A stretch of DNA of 64,000 nucleotides, taken from the NCBI RefSeq assembly GCF_003589595.1, contig NW_020653713.1:5820636-5884635 (forward strand). The letters run 5' to 3'. The first letter of the stretch is position 1, and each line of letters starts with the position of its first letter. A model generated the notes under the pieces. That model had not been told where the DNA came from and ran no database searches. It saw only the letters and a list, made by a program, of their open reading frames with translations. This stretch comes from Hyposmocoma kahamanoa. Taxonomy: Eukaryota; Arthropoda; Insecta; Lepidoptera; Cosmopterigidae. Of this stretch, positions 1-9,036 are shown piece after piece. The position numbers and the translations under genes were made by a program.

Positions 1-255
1 TTTGTAATACTAAGTGATGTGACGAACAAGTCGTGCGCCTGGTGTTAAGCGACAGGCCTGTCCATAGCAGGTGTAGGGTCAGTCAGAGGTTTGTGTGGGA
101 CACTGCCACTGCCTGTCACCCTGAGACATAAGTTGACAAGTCTCATGCGCCTGCCATTTCACCAGCACACTTACCCTCCAAAACTGGAACGCATTAATGT
201 TCACATTACCGGTTGGCGGCAGAAATTAGTAAAGTGGCAGTACTTCCCTGTATCA
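1..255 (-). repeat. Family A dispersed repeat, near full length
   Basis: This is the first of about twenty copies in the window of a roughly 300-bp repeat. Read on the minus strand, the family starts with GTAGAGCTCCTTGTGAAAGA, continues through a GACAAGT/ACTTGTC core, and ends with GTCCCGTCACTTG followed by TATTATAAAAAA. The A-rich end suggests a retroposon 3' tail, but no clear tRNA A and B boxes are present. This copy runs off the window edge. It could be a SINE, the non-coding end of a LINE, or half of a fold-back transposon. The family assignment is certain because of the many copies; the class is not known. Confidence 0.8.
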
Positions 256-377
256 ACTCTTTCTCTCTCTCATCTGAGAGTTGTCCCGGTTGCGTCCTCA
301 GCAGTGTTGCTGCGGAGCCCGGGGTCCGCTTTCCTACTTTTTCTCTTCCACCTGAATGAACTCTTCCATACTAGTTT
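256..377. other. Short unassigned GC-richer spacer
   Basis: This 120-bp spacer separates family A from the SINE that follows. It contains a GGAGCCCGGGGTCCGC stretch and then a pyrimidine-rich run. It does not match anything else I could find in the window. Confidence 0.3.
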
Positions 378-630
378 AATTATAGTAAATAAAATATTGG
401 ACAACATCGCATACATTGCTCCGATCCCAAAGTAAGTAGCTATAGCATTTGTGTCATGGAAATCGGAAACAACAACGGTACTACAAACACCCAGACCCGA
501 GACAATATAGGAAAGTTAGTTTTCTATACTGACCCGGCCGGGTATCGAACCCGGGACCGCAGAGATGGCGACACCATGAAAACCGGTGTGCAAGCCACTC
601 CATCACTGAGGCCGTCAAAGAGCTATACTG
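378..630 (-). repeat. SINE I copy, tRNA-derived head
   Basis: On the minus strand this copy has a tRNA-like head with CACCGGTTTTCATGGTGTCG and a B-box-like GGGTTCGATACCCGG. A body follows that reads as TAGAAAA, a CTCGGGTCTGGGTGTTTGT motif and GATTTCCAT, then TTTGGGATC and an AT-rich tail. The same order recurs at 11944, 31224 and 63445. This is one of the best-preserved copies. RNA polymerase III origin is inferred from the boxes. Confidence 0.8.
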
Positions 631-639
631 CTACTTAAA

Positions 640-1545
640 TTCTCGTCTTGAAAAAGTCCCAAGTAATACAGTTCAGAGAACAAGGTTATTCGTTTGGTAG
701 AATACAAAACCCTACAGAGTTAAAATAAAAAATAGAATAAAATCATGGCTCAAGAAATAGAGGTACAAAATGATATGCGTCAATTCACCGTAGCCCTACA
801 AAAGTGTATAAAAACTCATACCGAAAATTGTTCCCATTAAAAACTCACTTATGAGAGTACCCTCTTTTGTTCCCGAAAAGTTTGTAGAATTTGACAGTTC
901 CGTCGGTATAAAGGCGGATAATGGATGGGGGCTGTTTAGCGATAATTAGCGAAGTGGGGAGGACGGGGAGGAGGAGCGGGGGTTAAGATAAATCATGCAG
1001 AAACGCTATTGTCTCTAAAGGGACGTATTTCGACAGATTGCGAGCCTTTATGTGTGGAGGCATATAAAATATTTAACCTCTTTGGGCGCACTGCAAATTA
1101 TTAAACAGCCAAGGGTTGCGAGCTCGTGCTTTGAAGTAAATGTTGAAGGTTAGCAGCACATTTATTTTGGAGGTATTGTAAGACAGGGGGAGAGGTATAA
1201 GAATAGACCGCAATCAAAGGAAGAAGGGTTAATAATTATTCCACTATTATCTGCGTTGTTAAGTCACAAGCATAAAGGTGTAATACTCGTATACTATGTG
1301 ACTTTATGCTTGAACATGTGTGTCGTCCTGTTATACATGGCTTTCCGATAATGAGAGGGATTTAGCTAACCGTTGGCCCAATTGGGTGTCTTGGTTTGAG
1401 GTTTTCTGGTACCGACTTACCTAAAGTATTATTATAAATGCGAAAATCGGTTATGCTATCGATACGATAGAAAGAAAGAAACGTTTATATAGCTTAAGAA
1501 GACTCATACTGAATGGGTTCCATTATTATTTCAGACTTTTTTTTT
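640..1545. other. Unassigned AT-rich sequence
   Basis: I see no open frame of note, no internal repeat and no match to the families described here. A short G-rich stretch near 945-985 (GGGGAGGACGGGGAGGAGG) stands out in composition but shows no gene features. Confidence 0.4.
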
Positions 1546-1548
1546 ATT

Positions 1549-1771
1549 TAACTGCCTCCGTGGCCGAACGGTTACCATGCCGGACTGCCCTGCAGAGGTC
1601 CCAGGTTCGATTCCCGGGCCGGGAGAAATATTTGTATGGCCTACATTTATTTGTCTCGTGAGTTTGGGTGTAATTTGTAATTGTCTATTTGTGTGTCCAT
1701 GGCAGCCGCGACACAGGGTTTCCCTATGCTATGTCGGGTGTGTGCGTTATTATTATTATTATTATTATTTA
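1549..1771 (+). repeat. SINE B, full-length tRNA-derived element with (TTA)n tail
   Basis: The head carries a polymerase III A box (TGGCCGAACGG) and a B box (GGTTCGATTCC) with spacing like a tRNA with a long variable arm (Leu or Ser type). A shared body follows: AAATATTTGTATGGCC, GAGTTTGGGTGTAATTTG, TGTCCATGGCA and CAGGGTTTCCCTA. The copy ends in a TTA trinucleotide run. At least nine other copies occur in the window, most in this orientation. It is non-coding and must be moved by a LINE in trans. Confidence 0.9.
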
Positions 1772-1980
1772 CAAATGAAACTAAAGCTATTTAAATGTAC
1801 CTACATCGTATACTATACGTGTTCTATTTAGTTCAGTTGATATAAAAAAATCATTGGTATATGTAAGGTACCTATTAAATATAGCGGTTTTCTTGTAAAA
1901 TTTCGAGGAGAATTTGTTTTTTTCTATTGTGATAATTTTTAGAAATCTTGTTTTCACACCATATAGTACTCAGTGTATAT

Positions 1981-2208
1981 CATTGACTTACAAATAAATG
2001 GACGACGGGTCTAATACAAAAACCACGAAAAAAATATCCCAAGTCAACCTATTCGAAATTTAAATTGTTATGTCATCGCAGTATCGCGCTGTCAGTAGAA
2101 CAAATGAAGACTAAAGCGGAGTGTCGCGCTCTGTATACGATTTTAGCGCCTTACAAGTGCGGACACTTTTTAGCGCGGACCCGACGTCCATATAATTGTA
2201 AGTCAGTG
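1981..2208. mobile_element. Family E MITE, hAT-type, with 8-bp target duplication
   Basis: The ends are inverted repeats beginning CATTGACTTACAA on the left and CACTGACTTACAA on the complement of the right, extending into ATGGACG.CGGGTC. The element is flanked by a perfect 8-bp direct repeat GTGTATAT at 1973-1980 and 2209-2216. An 8-bp duplication with CA...TG ends is the mark of hAT transposons. The 228-bp interior has no transposase. Two longer relatives (286 and 284 bp) lie at 18714 and 22100. Confidence 0.88.
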
Positions 2209-2454
2209 GTGTATATCATCAATTTTACTATATATTTTATCCAAAGTGATAGATTCAACACTTTCACTGTTATGCGGAATCAATCAAAGCCATTTGACGT
2301 TGTATGGACTCTTAAGTGTAAATGAGACGTGCCGTTGTGCGTACTTTGCACAACTTTTGTGTGCGGTAAGAAAATTGTACGTAATAGGAAAACGAACAAG
2401 AACTTTATAATTAAGTTCCGTTACCGTTCCTTCTTCCGTTTACTAGAAAGTTCG
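2209..2454. other. Unassigned sequence
   Basis: After the target duplication this short stretch shows no recognised repeat or convincing coding frame. Confidence 0.3.
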
Positions 2455-2580
2455 AAACATTCCATTCGTGTCTCTGACGTGCCACTTACCGCATGAAGGC
2501 GCTTTGATTCATCCTTTCAGATGCATACGGAAAATAAACAAAATGTAATGTCGGTGTATGTTTCTGGAAAGGTATAGATT
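2455..2580 (+). repeat. Direct repeat, left copy (partner at 3645-3770)
   Basis: This block (GTGTCTCTGACGTGCCACTT, then ATGCATACGGAAAATAAAC and TCGGTGTATGTTTC) recurs in the same orientation at 3645-3770 with about 75-80 percent identity by eye. The two copies bracket the nested family A and LINE cluster, so they may be an old local duplication or a separate repeat family. Confidence 0.6.
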
Positions 2581-2604
2581 AGGGCTTCTTATGATTTATA
2601 ATTT

Positions 2605-2692
2605 ACAATACAAGTGACGGGACGAACAAATCGTCAGATTGAAACAGTAGAGCTCCTTGTGAAAGAGTTCGTCCAGGGAATTACTGCCACCG
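2605..2692 (+). repeat. Family A fragments, split by a LINE
   Basis: A minus-oriented stub of the family A end (ACAAGTGACGGGACGAACAA) is followed by the plus-oriented family A start (GTAGAGCTCCTTGTGAAAGA up to TACTGCCACC). The family A sequence breaks here and resumes near 3370, after the LINE fragment. Confidence 0.75.
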
Positions 2693-3368
2693 CTTTACAA
2701 GAATACAAGAATACAAGATATTTATTCGCTGAAAAATGTAGTTTACAATGGTGTTATAGTATATTATTATTAGATCGTACATTTCACCAAAACTTGGCAT
2801 GCGAATATTTTACACAATTCTTATTTCAATCACGCACAGTGGTCAAATTTTACATTTTATGTTATCTATTAAAAAATCATTTATATTGTAGTAGCATTGT
2901 GTAACTAACAAATTATGTAATTTTATTTTAAATTGCCTACAATTTAGTTCTTTAACTGCATCTGGTATTTTATTAAATAATTTAGGTGCCAATATAAACA
3001 TCGTTCTATTGTAAAATTCCAAGGTGGGGCGTTGTTTTGGCCGTATTTCTATTTTGTTCCTTGTTTTCCTGGGATGTCTGGTTTTCACTAGATTAAAGTT
3101 GCCTGGATTTTGTTTTATATAAACACAGGCCTCGTAAATATACATAGATGGTAGGGTTAAAATCTTTAGTTTTCTAAAATAGGGTACACAGCTTTCTCGC
3201 TGGCCTACACCAAACATGGCCCTGACACATTTCTTCTGGGTTTTAAACAGTGGTGTAATATGTGTTGCAGCAGCGTTCCCCCAAAGCAGCAGACCATATC
3301 GTAAACTAGAGGCTACATAGGCGTGATAAGCACAATCTTTTTGATGCGATTTGATTATTTGATCTTTG
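2693..3368 (-). pseudogene. Non-LTR retrotransposon 3' fragment (reverse transcriptase C-terminal region)
   Basis: On the minus strand an open frame from about 3368 to the stop at 2843-2845 encodes the region after the catalytic core of a LINE reverse transcriptase. Recognisable pieces are SLRYGLLLWGN, KKCVRAMFGVGQRESC, YFRKLKILTLPSMYIYE and FNKIPDAVKEL. The polymerase motifs themselves are missing, so this is a 5'-truncated copy. After the stop come an AATAAA signal and a short repeated TTGTATTC tail. It sits inside a family A copy whose middle is absent, so the insertion came with a target deletion. It probably belongs to the jockey, CR1 or a related clade; I cannot choose between them. Confidence 0.8.
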
Positions 3369-3478
3369 CGATTTAAAGCTCTGAGTGGAACTCCAATTAT
3401 TATAGACAGGCGTGTAGCTTACCATCAGGCGCTCGATTTGTTTGTCCGGTCATTTGATATCATAAAAAAAGTTGCAAA
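3369..3478 (+). repeat. Family A 3' end resuming after the LINE
   Basis: The sequence runs from GATTTAAAGCTCTGAGTGG through GGCGTGTAGCTTACC to GTCATTTGATATCATAAAAA. It completes the copy begun at 2647. Confidence 0.8.
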
Positions 3479-3642
3479 GCCGAGTCTAAGTTGACTCATG
3501 TGCCTGTAATTTCACCCGCACATTTACCCTTCAAAGTCGGGATGCAGTAATCCTCACATTACTGCTTGGTAATAGGTAAATAGGAAAGGTGGCGGCACTT
3601 CCCAGGACGAACTCTTTCACAGAGGCAACTATTGCTACCACA
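3479..3642 (-). repeat. Inverted 5' half of family A (fold-back arm)
   Basis: Immediately after the A-rich tail of the preceding copy, the 5' half of family A appears in the opposite orientation, ending in the complement of GAGTTCGTCC. The same arrangement occurs at 26356, 28764 and 54228. Confidence 0.75.
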
Positions 3643-3644
3643 TT

Positions 3645-3770
3645 GCATCCTTGTCTCTGACGTGTCACCTGCCTCACAAAGGGCTGTGATTCTTCGTTCA
3701 AATGCGTACGATAAAGAAATAGAATACATTGCCGGTATGTGTTTCCCGAATGCTATAATTTAGCTATTCA
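3645..3770 (+). repeat. Direct repeat, right copy (partner at 2455-2580)
   Basis: It shares CTTGTCTCTGACGTG, AATGCGTACG and GCCGGTATGTGTTTCC with the left copy, in the same order and orientation. Confidence 0.6.
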
Positions 3771-3823
3771 AGGCTAGTGAATAGGAATTTACTAGACAGA
3801 CGCGTAATGTCGCATTATATCGG

Positions 3824-3995
3824 CGCCTCTACCACGAAATTACTGTGACAGTTGTCGCTGGCGACTGCGTAAATTACTTCACAATTTTGCATGGCAAATC
3901 ATGCAGCGCCCCTAGTGGGAAGAAACAACATTTTGTATACAAATACTTTACGCGGTTGCCAGAGATAACTGTCGCTGTATCCCATGGTAGAGGCA
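3824..3995. mobile_element. Small near-palindromic MITE
   Basis: Both ends read GCGCCTCTACCA or GTGCCTCTACCA when the right end is complemented. The similarity continues inward for almost 60 bp (GACAGTTGTCGCTGGCGAC against GACAGTTATCTCTGGCAAC). The 172-bp element could fold almost completely. No open frame and no convincing target duplication are visible, so the superfamily is unknown. Confidence 0.7.
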
Positions 3996-4084
3996 CAGGT
4001 GAGATTGCAGTAAATCACTCGTGATTTTACATAGTAAATAATTATAACTTTTTTATCAGAAAAACTAACCCCAAAAGTTCTTGC

Positions 4085-4346
4085 AATTATATCTATTTGC
4101 TAAGTTTTATTGAAATCGATTAACAGAAAGCGGGTGAAATACACTAAACCGAATTCATCTCTTAATTTGCCAACCTTAGAGGTGGAATATTTCACTAGGA
4201 CCGCTACTGAGCGTGAGACCCTTACCAACAAAAAAAATCGATATCGGTTCACAAAATTGTCGGAGTAATCACTTTTTTTGTATATGTTGCACACAAAAAA
4301 ACATTCGAATTGGGAAGCTCCCTTTTTGAAGTTGTTTAAAAAAGAA
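4085..4346 (-). repeat. Diverged family C relative
   Basis: It shares the order of family C motifs: AAGTTTTATTGAAATCGA, a decayed region around AATTCATC and TTGCC, TCGGTTCACA, and finally a GAAGTTGTTTAAAA end. Identity is clearly lower than between the other copies, so this is an old member. The minus-strand open frame here (91 codons) is a by-product and has no family features. Confidence 0.5.
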
Positions 4347-4439
4347 GACTCCGGTTCATCAATAAATAAAAACAATACTAGGTATTACAATGTAAAAAGA
4401 TTAATATGTATATATATTTGGACAAGGAAGTAATAATCC

Positions 4440-4690
4440 TTATGTAGCTAATTTGAGACCGCGAAATAAATTGATTGGTTCTTTTACAAATTTAGAAATT
4501 GTTAGCTCGGATACACACAACATGACCACAAGAGTCTATAACAAAATACCTCTTAGAATAAGAAATATTGAAAATAATTACGTATTCGCAAATGCTCTGA
4601 AAGGTTACTTGCTCTCGAACTGTTTCTATGACTTAAAGGAGTATTTCGATAGTAAAAGTACATGATATTATGTAATAGTATAGTAAGTTA
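4440..4690 (+). pseudogene. Non-LTR reverse transcriptase C-terminal fragment
   Basis: The open frame at 4453-4665 contains TRVYNKIPLRIRNIE and a LKGYLLSNCFYDLKEYF ending. This pattern is typical of the last 60-70 residues of LINE reverse transcriptases, where an NKLP-like motif precedes a K-rich helix and a short FYxxxEF tail. Nothing upstream encodes the polymerase, so the copy is 5' truncated. It is related in type to the fragment at 2693-3368 but lies on the opposite strand and is not a close copy. Confidence 0.65.
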
Positions 4691-4899
4691 AGTTGACATG
4701 AATTTATGTGTATTATAGATATATGGAATATATTAATATTAGTACAGTGAAGTAAGTTAATTGCAGTGCCCTTACAGGGTTTATGTTGGAATGTAGTAAT
4801 AGCTTTAAGACCTTTTGTACCACATAATATTTTATAAATGATATGATTATGATATGCGATAAGTTCTTGCTACGAAAAATCGATTGCATAAAAATATTT

Positions 4900-5125
4900 C
4901 ACAAGTTCGGTGACCCAAAGGTTTACACTGTGAGCGCTGAATGATGAGGTCCTATCTTCAATTCGCGGTAAGACTAAATTGAGAAATGAACTTTTATAAA
5001 TTGGTTATTGTCTGAGTGTTCTGGGAAGCGCCCCAGAGCGAATTTCGTTGCTCTGGTACAAGGAATTTCCTGGTTTGAGACCAGGCAATTCGTGTGGTTG
5101 CCAGACATATTATTATTATTATTGC
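4900..5125 (+). repeat. SINE N copy with (TTA)n tail
   Basis: A decayed tRNA-like head is followed by TGAGTGTTCTGGGAAGCGCC, CCAGAGCGAATTTCGTTGCT, TGGTTTGAGACCAGGCA and a TTA trinucleotide tail. Related copies lie at 11208-11398 (-), which keeps a clear B box, and 39640-39800 (+). Confidence 0.75.
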
Positions 5126-5282
5126 AAGGTTTTTTGTTTATATAAACTTTAAGTAATTCAAATTGGAACGATTTTCGTCACCGTTTAAGTTTGAAAAAAA
5201 AGTAAAAGTTTCAAAAAAAGCACTCCATACGTACGGGTCCCTTGAAATCGGGTAGTGTAATAGTCGTTTATGGGTGCTTTTA

Positions 5283-6339
5283 GTCTGTCTTTTTTGAAGA
5301 CGGAGTAAAATGACATTCATAGGGTTGCCAGTTTTCATAAAATTTTGAATAGTGTTGTTGTCGACAATTTTATCGATATATTGTGAAAGAAGATAAAATT
5401 TTGCCAAAAATGGCTGAATTATGAATGTTACGACGTTCTAATGATTACTAATTACATTATAGCCTTCTTTATTCTTATTTTGACAGTTGACCAGTATCGA
5501 GATCATTTTTTAACCGACTTCAAAAAAGGAGGAGGATCTCAATTCGACTGTATGTTCTTTGTTTTATTCTTTTTTTTTTGTATGTATGTTACGCGATAAC
5601 TCCGGTATTTGTGAACCGATTTTCATGATTCTTTTTTTGTTGGAAAGGGGGTACTTTTATAGTGGTCCCATTTCATTTTGAAGGAAATCATCCACCTCTA
5701 AGGGTGGCTGTTCACGCATGAAGATTCATTTTTATAAATAGCGCCTAACTTTAATTTAGGAGCAATTACTTTTAGCAATTATTTAGTTGATTTTGCTATT
5801 TCTCCAATTCAAGGCGTTTTTCGCTCGATATACTTTGAGTAGTGTCGTAGTGAGAACCTATTTTTATTATCTCCAGTATCAAGTCCTGTATAGTGGCGAA
5901 CTAGGGGATATTTCAATGAAACTTAGCAAATAGACGTAATTCCACGTATTTTTGAGGTCGGTTTTTTTAGTACTCTGTACTGAGATTATAGTTATTATTC
6001 ATACACATTTTAACAAGGATAGCCGGATTTGTTTATCTATATTGACTAAAAATGAAAAATTTTAACTTATGTCTCCTCGTGGTATTTTTCACAAACATGG
6101 TTATAAATACAGTGTATGTATGTACGACTTTACAAAAATTGACAGTTCAAATGAACTTGAGCTCAGTAATTGCATGAATGGGTCGAGGATCGAGTTCGGC
6201 TATTTATTTCATAAGCGTGATCAATATTCAGTCGATAGTCGATAGAATATTTATCGACTGTAATCAATAGCTGTTCTCAAGCGAGCAACACTTTTGCGCA
6301 ACTAACTGTCATTTCAGTCTGTTTTCAAAAAAAACAGAC
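5283..6339. mobile_element. Family D MITE interrupted by a family C element
   Basis: The terminal inverted repeats start GTCTGTC and continue into TTTTGAA. TA dinucleotides flank both ends (5281-5282, 6340-6341), as expected for a Tc1/mariner-type MITE. An uninterrupted copy lies in inverted orientation at 40171-40730 (560 bp) and aligns with both flanks of the insert here. Shared internal landmarks are GTTGTCGACA, TTGCCAAAAATG and a CGATAGAATATTTATCGACTG segment. The extra 480 bp at 5512-5990 is a family C copy that landed later. No transposase is encoded. Confidence 0.88.
5512..5990 (+). repeat. Family C element, near full length, nested in MITE D
   Basis: The element starts AACCGACTTCAAAAAAGGAG and ends GGTCGGTTTTTTTAGTACTC then TGTACTGAGATTATA. 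Its own ends are inverted: AACCGACTTCAAAAA against AACCGACCTCAAAAA. The interior is shared with copies at 17878, 29919 and 55094, including GTTACGCGATAACTCCGGTA and ATTTTTATAAATAGCGCCTA. The class is unresolved; a non-autonomous DNA transposon and a LINE 3' end are both possible. Confidence 0.85.
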
Positions 6340-6344
6340 TATAA

Positions 6345-6704
6345 ACTAAATTAAGTTGAGCGTGTGATTTTGAGTTTTATCTACGTGTTATATTTTATTT
6401 TGTGTATTAATTATCACCTCCATTTCCACATTAAAAATTCTACCGTAATACCGGAACAGTACGTAAATTTTAGTTTAAAACTTCAAGTCTGAAAAGCTAA
6501 TTATCGCGTCATACAAACTAGTAGCGTTATTTTACTTGTTAAAACTCGGGGCAAGTTTTAATAGGAAAAAAGATATCGACACATTCACCGGCAACTCAAC
6601 GAATTTATTAGCAAGTACTTTCCATAATGCAGGTTTATTTTTTGATACTTTTGCTTTTCTAATGTTTGAACGGCTGTTTTTGACCAGAAACATGTGTTAT
6701 GTAT
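6345..6704. other. Unassigned AT-rich sequence
   Basis: No repeat match or believable gene is seen. A 66-codon frame starts at 6536 but carries no recognisable motif. Confidence 0.35.
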
Positions 6705-7005
6705 ATACCAGGGCTGGTAGCTGTAAAGGTGCCTAACTGGGTGACAAAATACTTTCATTGATTTCTCATAGATGTCGCTACGGCTAAAAAGCCGTTACAA
6801 ACCAGATACAAAGGTCCAACAACGAGCACATAGAAAAGTTCGTAAGGTCTGCTGGTTCATTCTCTGGCTTAGTTGACACTGCGTCTTGCACGGTTTACTA
6901 GAAGACGTCTGTTCGAATCCAGCCGGATTGAAGGGTTTTTTCTAAGCGTTCGATATTTGTGTTAATAATTATAATAAACTAGTGGAGTGAAACATCCTCA
7001 CATTC
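6705..7005 (+). repeat. SINE J, tRNA-Thr-like, with upstream extension
   Basis: A leader (GCTGGTAGCTGTAAAGGTG, then ATAGATGTCGCTACGGC) precedes a tRNA-like part with A-box-like TGGCTTAGTTG and B-box-like TGTTCGAATCC. A body of TTCGATATTTGT, AATAATTATAATAAACTAGT and GGAG follows. The same leader-head-body order occurs on the other strand at 49405 and 50890, so the leader belongs to the element. Better copies show that the head resembles tRNA-Thr. Confidence 0.8.
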
Positions 7006-7054
7006 AATAAAACACTTAATTCAGCAACATGTATATATATTTTTTTTATTTATT

Positions 7055-7300
7055 AGAAAAGCCATGGTAGCCTAATTGTTTGACCTACAGAAGGCGTGGG
7101 TTCGAATACGAATTAGCACCTATGAGTTTAATTTGAAATTTACCATCAACTTTTCGGTGAAGGAAACATCGTGATGGAACCTGCACGTCGAAGAAGGTTC
7201 ACAACCCTTGGAAAACGTGTGAAGTCCCCAACCTGAGAGGAGACCCGTGTCCAACAGTGGGACGTATAAATGATTTGATAATGATGACGACGATGTGTAT
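7055..7300 (+). repeat. SINE M copy, tRNA-like head with LINE-like tail
   Basis: The head contains TGGTAGCCTAATTG and GTGGGTTCGAATACG, matching A and B boxes. The body has TTTCGGTGAAGGAAACATCG and the end has GAGGAGACCCGTGTCCAACA then GTGGGACGTATAAATGATT. From memory this tail type is very common in Lepidoptera. A second copy lies at 12725-12985. Confidence 0.75.
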
Positions 7301-7985
7301 TTTTGTAATTTTCTTCAATTCCGATGGCTAATCTTAAAAAAGCGCAACAGTTTTTCATCCTCGTTATCACCACCACGTCCCACTGCTAGTCACGGATCTT
7401 GTTTATACAAAGGATTCTGGCTACAATCTGAACTTTAAGTTGGACTGTCTCTCACTACTGTGATTTCTGAGTCTGCATTGGGTGTTATTGAAAAACCGCA
7501 ATTTTACGACACCCTAACACACCGGACCGACGACGGTTCACAATAACTGCCACGTAACCGTTCATTCTTACTTTCATTACTTACATACTTACGCATTCAT
7601 ACTTCTCGCTTATACTCAAAACTGCTGACTCTCACTTCACTCACACTTACAGGGTCCCTGCAGGCTGAAGTCCAGATATTTACTACTACAAGACCTAGAG
7701 TCTTGTGTTCACGACTACTGGGCCTGGAGCTGGACTCCTGGTGATATAAATAATTCATTGTCGTCAAAGTTGTAATAGAAATATATAAATTCATCATAAT
7801 ATCCCTTTCAATGCTCACAGTATAGACATTATCATTATGATTAACCATTAAGAGAGTAACCTTTCACAATGTCGAAATTTTTTTTTTGTCCGAAATAATG
7901 TTTGTTCGAAATTTCATTACACCGAAAACTAATTATAACGAAACAGTTGTTCTTTCAGGATATGTTGAATGTTTATTTCAAAGAC
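7301..7985. other. Unassigned sequence upstream of the telomeric tract
   Basis: No family recurring in the window is visible. A minus-strand 83-codon frame (7597-7848) has no recognisable motif. The block at 7640-7745 (CCTGCAGGCTGAAG and CTGGGCCTGGAGCTGG) is GC-richer and could be an old repeat. Confidence 0.35.
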
Positions 7986-7989
7986 ACGA

Positions 7990-8018
7990 TTAGGTTCGGT
8001 TAGGTTAGGTTAAGTTCG
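7990..8018 (+). repeat. Interstitial TTAGG-type telomeric tract
   Basis: The run reads as six five-base units: TTAGG, TTCGG, TTAGG, TTAGG, TTAAG, TTCG. TTAGG is the ancestral insect telomere repeat. Related tracts follow each of the two downstream retrotransposons (9026-9036 and 10015-10031). This marks an interstitial or former telomeric site that served as the retrotransposon target. Confidence 0.85.
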
Positions 8019-9025
8019 CAGCATGGCCCTGTACGGAGCGCCAGTCTGGGTGGATCAACTTAACGCCGCAAACAAGGCGCTCCTTCGTCAACTGCAGAGA
8101 GTAATAGCAACCAGGATAGTGCGTGCGTACCGCACAATATCCTGGGCGGCTGCGTGTGCCCTGACAGGGACTCCTCCATGGGAAATGAGACGCTACTGCT
8201 GCGATGGAAGGAGCTAATGGAGTCTTCAACAGCAGGTGTAAAAACATTGATGGCCATTTACCCGTGTTTGCGCCAATGGAGATTGCGGAAATATGGCAAT
8301 CTGACATACCGCCTAGTGCAGGTATTGTCGGGGCACGGGTGCTTCGGCGGTTACCTGCACAAAGTTGCGAGGCGTGAAGTGTCACCGTGTTGTCACGAGT
8401 GCGGCGCGGACGAAGATTCGGCGCAGCACACATTGCAAGAATGCCCGGTCTGGTCCAGCGCTCGCTGCGATTTAGAGGCCGAAATAGGTAGTGATCTTTC
8501 GCTGACCAGCGTGATTCGCGCCATGCTGACCAGCGAGAGAAAAGCGAGAGAAAATGGGAGGCCATGGTCACTTTCTGTGAAGACGTAATGTCCCAGAAAG
8601 AGGCCGCCGAGAGGGTCCGTGAGGAGGACGTTTATGCAGACCGCATCAGGCGTAGACGGTTGGGGGGCGGCGACGGCGTTTCGCTCATTTGCGGCCTCCT
8701 TAGGCAGTCCAGTGCACGGTGCTGCCGTATGGGGGAGATACCCAAATGCATCCGGGTATCTCCCGTAACGTGAGGAAGTCCCGTCCCTGAGGATAGGGGC
8801 CGACCACTGGCGGTGAGTGGAGAATCCTAAGGGGATCCCACGAACCGGCATCAGTGGGTGAGGATGCATACACAGGTTTTTAGTGGGTAGGCCTCCGAGG
8901 ATTCACCGGGAGAGCTTTTGTCGCCGGGTGGGTCCACGGAGGAGAGTCCCACATAACCCCGCCATGTCATCGCCCGCGGCGGGGTATGCGTAATGCATTT
9001 CCCTGTGTTAAAAAAAAAAAAAAAA
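8019..9025 (+). pseudogene. R1-clade (TRAS/SART-type) telomeric retrotransposon, copy 1, 5'-truncated and frameshifted
   Basis: The copy starts inside the second ORF with MALYGAPVWVDQLNAANKAL, the region just after the reverse transcriptase core. It continues in a second frame with LTYRLVQVLSGHGCFGGYLH and the C-terminal zinc knuckle CHECGADEDSAQHTLQEC (C-X2-C-X8-H-X4-C). It shifts frame again to end with VTFCEDVMSQKEAAERVREE, with the stop near 8773. The stretch corresponding to the first 50 residues of copy 2 is missing, so there is also an internal deletion. The 3' UTR runs to a 16-base A tail at 9010-9025. GC content is far above the flanks, as is usual for R1-clade elements. It sits between TTAGG-like tracts, matching known telomere-specific LINEs of moths. 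Confidence 0.88.
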
Positions 9026-9036
9026 AGGTTAAGTTC
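9026..9036 (+). repeat. Telomere-like junction between the two LINE copies
   Basis: The sequence GGTTAAGTTCG follows directly after the A tail of copy 1 and precedes copy 2. It repeats the last bases of the tract at 8008-8018, as expected if both elements inserted into the same kind of repeat. Confidence 0.8.

Noticed and set aside
1557..1620. A functional tRNA-Leu or tRNA-Ser gene
   Set aside because: The head is followed by the shared SINE B body and is repeated ten times with deletions. No acceptor stem closes.
8993..9036. The ATG at 8993 as the true start of the copy 2 LINE protein
   Set aside because: It lies in the 3' UTR and poly(A) of copy 1, and the frame only becomes LINE-like at 9037 after truncation.
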